DNA from: a bacterium
GTDB taxonomy: Bacteria; Patescibacteriota; Minisyncoccia; UBA6257; 2-01-FULL-56-20
Assembly (NCBI GenBank): GCA_021817655.1
Contig: JAKAGE010000042.1
Location: 1 to 6,646, forward strand
DNA length: 6,646 nucleotides
Direction of reading: 5' to 3'
Positions 1 to 5,165 of the stretch are shown piece after piece. The position numbers and the translations under genes are program-made. Positions within the stretch are counted from its first letter, which is position 1; every line of letters begins with the position of its first letter. The notes below the pieces were generated by a model. That model saw only the letters and a list, made by a program, of their open reading frames with translations. It had not been told where the DNA came from and did not search any database.

Positions 1-162
1 CGTACCGGCGACCGTGAATGGCTGGCCGAGCGTCAGCCGGTTCATCGTGAGCGTGCCGGTCTTATCGGAGCAGAGGACGTCCATCCCTGCGAGCTCCTCG
101 ATGGCCGCAAGCCGCGTGACGATCGCTTCTTTCTTTGCGAGGAGGCGCGCGCCGACCGCCGG
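1..162 (-). pseudogene. P-type cation-transporting ATPase, N-terminally truncated fragment, runs off the window
   Basis: The minus-strand frame reads through the hallmark P-type ATPase segment: AIEELAGMD, then the phosphorylation motif CSDKTGTLT, with the catalytic Asp codon at 64-66. The wording around it (LLAKKEAIVTRL, IEELAGMD) resembles the plasma-membrane proton/cation pump subfamily (P3A, Pma1-like). These pumps couple ATP hydrolysis to ion transport through a phospho-aspartate. About 350 residues normally precede this motif (helices M1-M4 and the actuator domain). Here only about 32 recognisable residues do, and the same frame then hits the stop codon of cytochrome b at 187-189. There is no start codon between that stop and the Met at 82-84, which lies inside the conserved motif. 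The region where the family usually has PAVLxVTxAxGA reads only PAVGA. So the 5' half was deleted, or the assembly joins two unrelated places. The 3' part lies outside the window and cannot be judged. Family assignment is firm; pseudogene status is inference. Confidence 0.72.
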
Positions 163-186
163 GAGGCGCTTCGATCTTGACGGCCG

Positions 187-1593
187 CTACGGCTTCCAGA
201 TGAACTCCGCGATATGGAGTTTTTCGGGGAGGCGGTTGAGGTAGGGGATGTAGGGAAAGAGCACAAAGAGAAGCGCGAGGATGCCCAGGGTGAGCGCGCC
301 GTCCCGGTCCCCGTCTCCGTCGTTCGCAAGGACGGTATGATCAAGCACGCCGAGCGGCGCAAGCCACCATGCGCCCGGGGGAAGAATGCCGTGCTCTTCG
401 CGCATCATGCCCCACTGGTCGGTCGTGATATGGAGCTGGGACGCCTCGGCATCGAGGACGCCGGTATCGGCGAGGAAGCGCAGGGAATACGTCGGGCGGA
501 TCGCCGGATTTTCGCCGTCGACCGCCGATTCATAGAGTCCGCTTTGCGCCATGGAAACGAGAGTGTTTATGACGGGAATGAGCGGATCCTCGTTCAGCGT
601 GGAAGTGCCGGTCGAACCGTCCCCGTTACCGAAATACGCCGTTGCCCGGTCGATATTCGCCTGCTGTTCGGCCGCGGGTTCGGCGGCGAACGCCGCAAGC
701 TCGTTCGGCGCGCCCGAGGTCGCGGCGTATTGGCCATAGGGGACGGCCACATACACATCGCGCGTGCTGTAGGTGTACGGATCGATCGAGTCCATATAGG
801 TCGCCGTATCGGACGTTCCCGCGAACTCGGCCATGAGCGTCTGGGCCATCGTTGACGGATCGCTGGTCGCCACCTGCTGGATGGTCGTCGGCTCGATGAG
901 CGGCGAAGGGAAAACGATGGCAAGAAGGACGATGATGGCGGCGAGGACGCCTCCCCGGATGAAGAGGCGGACGTGGCTTGCCGCCTGCATGGTATAGGGG
1001 AAATCGCTCCGGTACGGTTTGGCGATGCCGCGGATCTTCACGAGCAGATAATGCAGGACGAGGAGTCCTGCGATGACGGCCGGGATGACGATGACGTGGA
1101 TGCCGTAGATCTGGGTATAATTTAATGCGTTGATGAAGCGGCCGAGGTATGAGCCGTTCCAGAAATCTGCTGCCTGCAGCACGCGGTATTGCGAGGAAAA
1201 ATCTCCGCGGAGGCCGTATCCGAACTCCGCCTCAAAGAGCGCGGCGATGAAGGCCGTCGCTCCGATGACCCACGTGAGCCGCCGCGGCGCCTTGAAGCCG
1301 CTCGTCGCGAGGACCACGAGTCCGTGCAGGATGATGACGGTAAAGAACGCCTCCACGGCCCACAGGTGGACGCTCCGGAAGAAGATGCCCCACTGGCTCG
1401 TGAGCCACCAGTTCGGCCCGAAGAAGACCATGACGATGCCGGAGGCGCCGAGGATCGCGAGGCAGGTAAGTCCGAGGAATCCGAGGGAATAGAAAAGCTT
1501 GTTGCCGTACGACGGCACCTCCATGATGAAGAGCTTCTCTCCGATCGCGCGTATGATGCCCGGTTTCGGGCCCCGATCTTCCGGTTCGGCCAT
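187..1593 (-). CDS. cytochrome b (b6-type N-terminal domain) with a large extracytoplasmic loop
   Basis: This is a membrane cytochrome b of 468 aa, the di-haem quinol-oxidising core of bc1/b6f-type complexes. Helices, judged by hydrophobicity: A at 33-59, B at 73-97, C at 106-127, D at 160-186, E at 208-229, and a final one at 433-453. Four haem-ligand histidines are present: H76 and H90 on helix B (14 apart), H166 and H181 on helix D (15 apart, the b6 spacing). RRLTWVIG (104-111) and GYGL (125-128) match the conserved helix C RxxTWxxG and GYxLPWDQ regions. Between helices E and F lies an acidic, Ala/Thr-rich loop of about 200 residues (230-432) where normal cytochrome b has a short loop with PEWY. 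No PEWY is present; PPGAWW (405-410) sits at a comparable place. No Rieske or cytochrome c gene is visible. The gene follows tRNA-Ser and precedes the ATPase fragment. The ATG at 1593 is chosen because a strong -10 lies just upstream. Partner proteins and electron acceptor are unknown. Confidence 0.9.
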   Translation of the reverse strand: MAEPEDRGPKPGIIRAIGEKLFIMEVPSYGNKLFYSLGFLGLTCLAILGASGIVMVFFGPNWWLTSQWGIFFRSVHLWAVEAFFTVIILHGLVVLATSGFKAPRRLTWVIGATAFIAALFEAEFGYGLRGDFSSQYRVLQAADFWNGSYLGRFINALNYTQIYGIHVIVIPAVIAGLLVLHYLLVKIRGIAKPYRSDFPYTMQAASHVRLFIRGGVLAAIIVLLAIVFPSPLIEPTTIQQVATSDPSTMAQTLMAEFAGTSDTATYMDSIDPYTYSTRDVYVAVPYGQYAATSGAPNELAAFAAEPAAEQQANIDRATAYFGNGDGSTGTSTLNEDPLIPVINTLVSMAQSGLYESAVDGENPAIRPTYSLRFLADTGVLDAEASQLHITTDQWGMMREEHGILPPGAWWLAPLGVLDHTVLANDGDGDRDGALTLGILALLFVLFPYIPYLNRLPEKLHIAEFIWKP

Positions 1594-1603
1594 TATTGCT
1601 TCT

Positions 1604-1612
1604 ATTATAGCA
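1604..1612 (-). promoter_or_regulatory. extended -10 promoter of the cytochrome b gene
   Basis: On the minus strand the sequence TGCTATAAT is a perfect extended -10 element (TGn plus TATAAT). No -35-like hexamer lies 17 bases upstream (TAATCC there), which is typical of extended -10 promoters. The -10 ends only 10 bases before the ATG at 1593, so transcription should start about 2-5 bases upstream of the start codon. No Shine-Dalgarno sequence fits in that space, implying a leaderless or nearly leaderless mRNA. Confidence 0.55.
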
Positions 1613-1637
1613 TCATTGGCACGCCGGGATTATTTTG

Positions 1638-1724
1638 CGGAGGCGGAAGGATTCGAACCTTCGGACCGGTTTCCCGGTCAACATCTTAGCAGGATGCTGC
1701 TTTCAACCGCTCAGCCACGCCTCC
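1638..1724 (-). tRNA. trnS: tRNA-Ser(GCU)
   Basis: This is a complete class II tRNA. The acceptor stem GGAGGCG pairs with CGCCTCC, and the discriminator is G as usual for serine. The anticodon loop CTGCTAA gives anticodon GCU (serine AGC/AGU codons). The long variable arm is a perfect GACCGG-GAAA-CCGGTC hairpin, and the T arm is GAAGG-TTCGAAT-CCTTC. The 3' CCA is not encoded, so a CCA-adding enzyme is needed. It lies upstream of cytochrome b on the same strand and divergent from infB. A weak candidate promoter (TTGAAG at 1770-1765, TACGCT at 1747-1742, 17-base spacer) precedes it, but the -10 match is poor. Confidence 0.97.
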
Positions 1725-1775
1725 TTCGGTCGAACCCCATAAGCGTAGCGCAGTTGGGGCGATGCTTCAAGCGGT

Positions 1776-1804
1776 TTGTTTTTTTGCGGATATTTTGATA
1801 TAAT
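1776..1804 (+). promoter_or_regulatory. promoter of infB-rbfA (-35 TTGTTT, extended -10 TGATATAAT)
   Basis: TATAAT at 1799-1804 is preceded by TG at 1796-1797, an extended -10. TTGTTT at 1776-1781 lies exactly 17 bases upstream and matches the -35 consensus at 4 of 6 positions. Transcription would start near 1811, leaving a leader of about 26 bases before the infB ATG. That leader has no Shine-Dalgarno sequence at normal distance. Confidence 0.62.
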
Positions 1805-1836
1805 ATGGGGGAGTTTGAAGCGCATCATCCATCCCC

Positions 1837-3360
1837 ATGCCCAAAGAAACCCTGAAAAAGATCAATACACAGGCGGCGCTCATGGCCCGTCCGCCCATCG
1901 TCGTCGTGATGGGGCACGTCGATCACGGCAAGACGACGCTGCTCGATCATATCCGGAAGGCGAACATCGCCGCGCGCGAGGCGGGCGGCATCACGCAGGC
2001 GACGGCGGCATACGAGATCGAGCATCGCCCCGCCGGAGCTGCGGCGAACGATCCCGCGCGGAAGATCACGTTCATCGACACGCCCGGCCACGAGGCGTTC
2101 ACGGCGATGCGTTCGCGGGGCGCCCAGGCGGCGGACATCGCGGTGCTCGTCGTCGCGGCGGACGAAGGCGTGAAGCCGCAGACGAAGGAAGCGATCAAAA
2201 TAATAGAGGAGTCCAAGACGCAGTACATCGTCGCCATCAACAAAGTGGACAAAACGGGCGGCAGCGTGGAGAAGGCGGTGAACGACCTTATGGCGGCGGG
2301 CGTGATGCTCGAGGGCTACGGCGGCCAGGTGAGCTACCATGCCGTTTCGGCGAAGACGGGGGTCGGCGTGAACGAGCTGCTCGACCTCATCATCCTTGCG
2401 GCCGATATGGAGAATTTGACGTACGATCCGTCGGCGCCGGCGGAGGGATTCGTGCTCGAGGCGAAGCGCGATCCGAAGCGCGGCATCGAAGCGACCGTGA
2501 TCGTGAAGAACGGGACGCTGCGCCGCGGCGATGCCGTGCGCACGCCGTCCGTTTCGGGGAAGGTGAAGATCCTCGAGGATTTTTTGGGAAAGACCGCGGC
2601 GGAATTGGCGCCGTCGGCCCCGGCGATCATCATCGGTTTCGAGAAGATCCCCCGGGTGGGCGAAGTATTCGACGCCGGCGGTAACGGAGGACATTCCGGT
2701 GGCGCGTCGGCCGCCCCTTCGGGGAAGGGGCACCCGGCAGCGGCCGCCGGGAAGCTTGGACGATCAAAACCGAACACGCTCAATCTTATTCTGAAGGCAA
2801 GCGACGCCGGATCGCTTGAAGCGCTCTCGGTCGTCTTGCGCGGCGTGAAGGAAACCGGCGGGCGCGAACTCAATATAATAGAGGAAGGCGTCGGTGATAT
2901 CACGGACGGGGATGTGCGCCATGCGATCGCGACGCAGGCGACGATCGTCGGATTCAAGAACCGCGTGGAAAAAGGGGCCCGGGTACTGGCGGATGCGCAG
3001 TCGGTGACGGTGATCACGTCGGAGATCGTATATGACCTTGCGGACACAATTGCCGAATATCTGGGAAGCGGCGCATCCGGCGCCGCGGAAGGAGAGCTTG
3101 AGGTGCTTGCGGTGTTCAATCAGGAAAAGTTCCAGAAGCAGCTTGTCGGCGGAAGGGTGACGTCCGGCACGTTCCGCCCGAAGGCGGCGTTCGATATCGT
3201 GCGGGGGGCGTCCGGGGCGGCGGTCGGGCACGGCAAAGTGCTCGGGATGCGCGAGAAAAAGAGCGAGATTTTCCAGGCGGACAAGGGCAAGGAGATCGGT
3301 GTGCTCGTCGATTCGCAGACGCTTGTGCAGGTGGGCGACAAATTATCGATCAAGAAATAG
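1837..3360 (+). CDS. infB: translation initiation factor IF-2, compact form
   Basis: IF-2 is the cytoplasmic GTPase that brings fMet-tRNA to the 30S subunit and promotes 50S joining. All five G motifs are intact: GHVDHGKT (26-33), GGITQ (50-54), DTPGHE (81-86), NKVD (135-138) and SAK (171-173). The beta-barrel domain II follows at about 200-280, then a Gly/Ala/Ser-rich linker (281-309), domain III (312-405) and the tRNA-binding C-terminal domain (about 418-507). At 507 aa it is far shorter than E. coli IF-2 (890 aa). Only about 18 residues precede the G domain, so the IF2N domains are absent. The ATG at 1837 fits the promoter upstream. No Shine-Dalgarno is seen, so initiation may depend on another signal. 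It is followed 46 bases later by rbfA, the classic order, but nusA and truB, frequent neighbours elsewhere, are not here. Identification is certain. Confidence 0.98.
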   Translation: MPKETLKKINTQAALMARPPIVVVMGHVDHGKTTLLDHIRKANIAAREAGGITQATAAYEIEHRPAGAAANDPARKITFIDTPGHEAFTAMRSRGAQAADIAVLVVAADEGVKPQTKEAIKIIEESKTQYIVAINKVDKTGGSVEKAVNDLMAAGVMLEGYGGQVSYHAVSAKTGVGVNELLDLIILAADMENLTYDPSAPAEGFVLEAKRDPKRGIEATVIVKNGTLRRGDAVRTPSVSGKVKILEDFLGKTAAELAPSAPAIIIGFEKIPRVGEVFDAGGNGGHSGGASAAPSGKGHPAAAAGKLGRSKPNTLNLILKASDAGSLEALSVVLRGVKETGGRELNIIEEGVGDITDGDVRHAIATQATIVGFKNRVEKGARVLADAQSVTVITSEIVYDLADTIAEYLGSGASGAAEGELEVLAVFNQEKFQKQLVGGRVTSGTFRPKAAFDIVRGASGAAVGHGKVLGMREKKSEIFQADKGKEIGVLVDSQTLVQVGDKLSIKK

Positions 3361-3406
3361 CACGGGCCGCCGCGCCCCGGAGGCGTGCGCGGCGCCATTC
3401 ATCATC

Positions 3407-3778
3407 ATGAACCATCGCCCGGAACGCGTCGGCAAACTGATCCGCGAAGAGCTCGCAACGATGGTCCTTCGCGAAGTGGAATTTCCCGCGGGCGTGTTCG
3501 TGACGATCACCGCAGTGGAGGTGGACCGCACGCTTGAGCATGCGAAGGTGGAGGTGAGCGTCATCCCGTCGGACGGCGAGACGGAAAAGGCGGTGCTTGA
3601 AACGCTCGCGGCGCGGGCGGGTGAGCTGCGCTATCAGCTGATGAAAAAGATCAACATCAAGCCGATGCCGCGGATCTTCTTTGCGATCGACCACGGCTAC
3701 CTGAATGCCGCGAATGTTGAAAAATTGCTGGAAGAAGATAGTATTAAAGCGGATCAGGACGAGGCAAAAGAGGAGTGA
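3407..3778 (+). CDS. rbfA: 30S ribosome-binding factor A
   Basis: RbfA is a small KH-fold protein that binds the immature 30S subunit near helix 1 of 16S rRNA and helps late maturation and cold adaptation. The 123-aa product has the usual pattern. RPERVGKLIREELATMV (4-20) is the first helix. VFVTITAVEVDRTLEHAKVEVSV (30-52) contains the family's DxxLxxAxV core. RYQLMKKINIKPMPRIFFAID (75-95) corresponds to the conserved strand-helix-strand RxxLxxxxxLxxxPxLxFxxD. A charged acidic tail closes the protein (109-123). The ATG at 3407 begins at the family's normal N-terminus; no other start lies between it and the infB stop region that would give a better fit. A GGAGG at 3379-3383 is 23 bases away, too far to be a normal ribosome binding site. 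It is co-transcribed with infB and followed after two bases by tRNA-Cys. Confidence 0.94.
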   Translation: MNHRPERVGKLIREELATMVLREVEFPAGVFVTITAVEVDRTLEHAKVEVSVIPSDGETEKAVLETLAARAGELRYQLMKKINIKPMPRIFFAIDHGYLNAANVEKLLEEDSIKADQDEAKEE

Positions 3779-3780
3779 TT

Positions 3781-3852
3781 GGCCACGTAGCCAAGTGGTA
3801 AGGCGAGGGTCTGCAAAACCCTTATTCACGGGTTCGATTCCCGTCGTGGCCT
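3781..3852 (+). tRNA. trnC: tRNA-Cys(GCA)
   Basis: This is a complete cloverleaf. The acceptor stem GGCCACG (3781-3787) pairs with CGTGGCC (3845-3851), and the discriminator is U, the identity base for cysteine. The anticodon loop CTGCAAA gives GCA. The T arm is CGGGT-TCGATTC-CCG-like. CCA is not encoded. The first base follows the rbfA stop codon after only two bases, with no room for a separate promoter, so it probably matures from the infB-rbfA transcript. Confidence 0.98.
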
Positions 3853-3895
3853 CAGCGTGCGGTCAAAATTTAATAAAGTTCTAATCTCGATGTTG

Positions 3896-3901
3896 TATTC
3901 T
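3896..3901 (+). promoter_or_regulatory. possible -10 element for the HNH gene
   Basis: TATTCT lies 7 bases before the HNH ATG and has no good -35. If used, transcription would begin at or next to the start codon, giving a leaderless mRNA, which fits the absence of an upstream Shine-Dalgarno. It is weak; read-through from rbfA/tRNA-Cys is an equal possibility. Confidence 0.25.
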
Positions 3902-3908
3902 TCTTTCT

Positions 3909-4400
3909 ATGAGAAGGAGGTCATGGACCGAAAAACAATTGAGGGATGCGGTTGCTCAATCCATCAGTTATCGCAAAGTTTTGGGTCGTCTTAAGTTGCG
4001 AGAAGCTGGGGGAAATTATGAACAAGTGAGAAAATATATCAGGGAGTTAAGATTGGATACATCCCACTTTAAGGGGCGAGGATGGAACAAGGGGATGAAA
4101 GGGATTATACGACCGAAAATTTCCCTTAAGGAAATTTTAGTAGTGGGAAGCAGCTTTCAAAGTTTCAAATTAAAAAGGCGGTTATTTGCGGTTGGGCTAA
4201 AATTGCCATATTGTGAAGAATGTGGGTGGGCAAAAAGATCCGAAGATGGACGAGTTCCATTGGAACTTGACCATATCAACGGAGACAGGCATGATAATCG
4301 CCTAGAGAACCTGCGTGTGCTTTGCCCAAACTGCCATAGTTTAAAACCTACACACAGGGGAAGAAATATGAAAAAGCGCCCGGGTGCTGAAACTGGTTAG
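3909..4400 (+). CDS. HNH endonuclease, 3' end overlapping tRNA-Leu
   Basis: The 163-aa protein is a zinc-stabilised HNH (beta-beta-alpha metal) nuclease, expected to cut or nick DNA. It has an N-terminal helix-rich DNA-binding-like region (WTEKQLRDAV at 6-15, then SYRKVLGRL at 20-28). The zinc Cys pairs are CEEC (102-105) and CPNC (139-142). The core is ELDHINGD (119-126), with catalytic-type His122, NRLENL (130-135) and His143. The first ATG (3909) is used. An AGGAGG at 3915-3920 lies inside the gene, and the ATG it would serve (3923) is in another frame and gives only 23 codons. GC is about 43%, well below its neighbours, which suggests acquisition. Codons 157-163 and the TAG stop lie within tRNA-Leu, so the tail RPGAETG is encoded by the tRNA. 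Position between tRNA-Cys and tRNA-Leu suggests a homing-type mobile gene. Nuclease family is firm; mobility and target are inference. Confidence 0.94.
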   Translation: MRRRSWTEKQLRDAVAQSISYRKVLGRLKLREAGGNYEQVRKYIRELRLDTSHFKGRGWNKGMKGIIRPKISLKEILVVGSSFQSFKLKRRLFAVGLKLPYCEECGWAKRSEDGRVPLELDHINGDRHDNRLENLRVLCPNCHSLKPTHRGRNMKKRPGAETG

Positions 4401-4462
4401 ACAGGACTGACTTAAACTCAGTTGGCCGCAAGGCCGTGTGGGTTCGATTCCCACCCCGGGTA
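4378..4462 (+). tRNA. trnL: tRNA-Leu(UAA)
   Basis: This is a complete class II tRNA. The acceptor stem GCCCGGG (4378-4384) pairs with CCCGGGT (4455-4461), the first pair being a G-U wobble; the discriminator is A, as expected for leucine. The D stem is CTG/CAG. The anticodon stem ACTGA/TCAGT encloses loop CTTAAAC, giving UAA for leucine UUA/UUG. The variable arm is long (TGGCC-GCAA-GGCC core), and the T arm is GTGGG-TTCGATT-CCCAC. CCA is not encoded. The first 23 bases are shared with the end of the HNH reading frame, whose stop codon falls in the D loop. No convincing promoter is visible just upstream, so it may depend on transcription through the HNH gene. Confidence 0.97.
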
Positions 4463-4706
4463 CTAGCAAGGTTTGATATACTCGAAGTTCGTTCAACTCA
4501 GCTGTCGCCTTGGAGAAAATAAATAAGCCAGCTCTTCGGCGGCTGGCTTACCGTTATTGGTTACACTGGGAATTTCTCAAGGGTGTATGTGCGTGGGGAT
4601 TGCCCTTCGCAGAGGCTTCGTAAGCCTTACCCGAACCAGCGTAGGTCTAGCGTACTCCGTGCCCGGTGACCCATGTCGGACGACTTGCTAAGGTTTATGA
4701 TACGCC
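4463..4706. other. gene-free 244-base region with RNA-like structure, unidentified
   Basis: No credible protein gene lies between tRNA-Leu and the end of the membrane-protein gene. Its ends are complementary: TAGCAAG at 4464-4470 can pair with CTTGCTA at 4684-4690. Inside are a hairpin with a UUCG loop (4525-4549), a hairpin AGGCTT/AAGCCT (about 4613-4627), and smaller possible helices such as GTCGCC/GGTGAC (4504-4509 with 4665-4670). I looked for the signature motifs of tmRNA, RNase P RNA, SRP RNA, 6S RNA and common riboswitches and did not find them. It could be an unrecognised non-coding RNA on either strand, a long 3' UTR of the membrane-protein gene, or a decayed mobile-element remnant. 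Confidence 0.4.
4516..4549 (-). terminator. probable rho-independent terminator (minus strand)
   Basis: On the minus strand an 8-bp stem AAGCCAGC/GCTGGCTT, with a C(UUCG)G-like loop when read on plus, is followed by ATTTATTTT, a U-rich tail. It would end minus-strand transcripts coming from the 92-aa membrane-protein gene about 160 bases downstream of its stop, or an RNA encoded in between. The tail is interrupted by two A residues, so strength is uncertain. Confidence 0.5.
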
Positions 4707-4985
4707 TCAGTTCGTTGGTTGGGAAGAAAAAACCTTTTTTCCCAGCGTGCGCGCTGTTCCCCAGGAAATAAAATATACCAAGAACAATACGGGTATCGCA
4801 GTTCCCAGTGGCATTATGTGGCGTTGGTCGGCGTACTGAATCGCGACAGCTATTATCGCTCCGATCAGGAAGGAGAGTGCGACGAGCGCCCCGCGAATAT
4901 CAGTACGATATGCCAGGTACGATCCCGCAAAGCCCAGCAACGCACTTACTACGGCAACTGCCAAAATAAGCTCCCACACGGTCAT
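4707..4985 (-). CDS. small three-helix membrane protein, function unknown
   Basis: The 92-aa product is almost entirely membrane-embedded. The helices are at about 5-27, 33-51 and 59-77, separated by short loops that carry the charges (YRTDIRG at 26-32, YADQRH at 51-56). A short basic/polar tail (TLGKKVFSSQPTN) ends it. The charge pattern does not fix the topology with confidence. I recognise no family. That it is a real gene is supported by a near-consensus promoter (5005-5032) and an AGAGGT ribosome binding site 7 bases before the ATG. Its upstream neighbour on the same strand is separated by a strong terminator, so it is probably transcribed alone. Base composition is lower in GC than infB or the aminotransferase. 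Confidence 0.75.
   Translation of the reverse strand: MTVWELILAVAVVSALLGFAGSYLAYRTDIRGALVALSFLIGAIIAVAIQYADQRHIMPLGTAIPVLFLVYFISWGTARTLGKKVFSSQPTN
4721..4743. repeat. A/T-tract inverted repeat in the 3' end of the membrane-protein gene
   Basis: GGGAAGAAAAAACC followed by TTTTTTCCC forms an imperfect hairpin on either strand. It overlaps the last codons of the 92-aa gene, and a second inverted repeat CAGCG/CGCTG (4743-4756) adjoins it. It could act as a terminator for plus-strand transcripts from tRNA-Leu, but the runs are inside the stem rather than after it, so this is only a possibility. Confidence 0.3.
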
Positions 4986-4992
4986 GTAAATT

Positions 4993-4998
4993 ACCTCT
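4993..4998 (-). promoter_or_regulatory. ribosome binding site of the 92-aa membrane protein
   Basis: AGAGGT on the minus strand lies 7 bases upstream of the ATG at 4985, which supports that start codon. Confidence 0.65.
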
Positions 4999-5004
4999 GG
5001 GCAT

Positions 5005-5032
5005 ATTTTAAGATGTATATTCTTTGAGTCAA
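5005..5032 (-). promoter_or_regulatory. near-consensus promoter of the 92-aa membrane protein (TTGACT / TAAAAT)
   Basis: The minus strand has a -35 TTGACT (5032-5027) and a -10 TAAAAT (5010-5005) separated by 16 bases, each matching 5 of 6 consensus positions. Transcription would start near 4998, so the leader is about 13 bases and begins with the ribosome binding site. This is the most canonical promoter in the window. Confidence 0.66.
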
Positions 5033-5110
5033 GTATTCATATTTTTTGTATTTTGTCTCGTCGGTAATCCACAAAACAGTTCGAAATGCGTCCAGGCCCG
5101 GGCAGCGGAT

Positions 5111-5144
5111 TAATAAAAAAGCGGAGCGTCGAGGGGACGCTCCG
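5111..5144 (-). terminator. strong rho-independent terminator of the 87-aa gene
   Basis: The minus strand shows a 9-bp perfect GC-rich stem CGGAGCGTC/GACGCTCCG (5144-5136 with 5130-5122), loop of five bases, then GC and a TTTTTTATTA tail. It lies about 20 bases after the stop codon of the 87-aa gene and insulates the next promoter. A smaller hairpin AGACC/GGTCT (5154-5167) overlaps the stop codon itself. Confidence 0.92.
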
Positions 5145-5165
5145 TTCTGTCGGAGACCGCGGGGT

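Noticed and set aside
1742..1770. Promoter for tRNA-Ser (TTGAAG, 17 bases, TACGCT)
   Set aside because: The spacing is right but the -10 matches only 3 of 6 positions, so it is mentioned with the tRNA and not listed as a feature.
1776..2733. Two frames of about 300 codons overlapping infB on both strands
   Set aside because: Both are very rich in Arg, Gly and His and lack any domain; infB motifs are unambiguous in the third frame.
3299..3406. Longer rbfA starting inside infB
   Set aside because: The extra 36 residues do not resemble RbfA and overlap infB in another frame; the ATG at 3407 matches the family's N-terminus.
3915..3945. AGGAGG followed by an ATG at 3923 as the true HNH start
   Set aside because: That frame ends after 23 codons; the conserved N-terminus is read from the ATG at 3909.
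4635..4650. CCAGCGTAGG resembles the 3' core of a TPP riboswitch
   Set aside because: The partner motifs (CTGAGA and ACCTGATCTGG) are missing and no thiamine gene follows.
4463..4706. tmRNA, RNase P RNA, SRP RNA or 6S RNA in the gap after tRNA-Leu
   Set aside because: The tRNA-like ends and tag frame of tmRNA, the GAGGAAAGTCC core of RNase P, the GGAAGCAG loop of SRP and the 6S bulge were not found on either strand.
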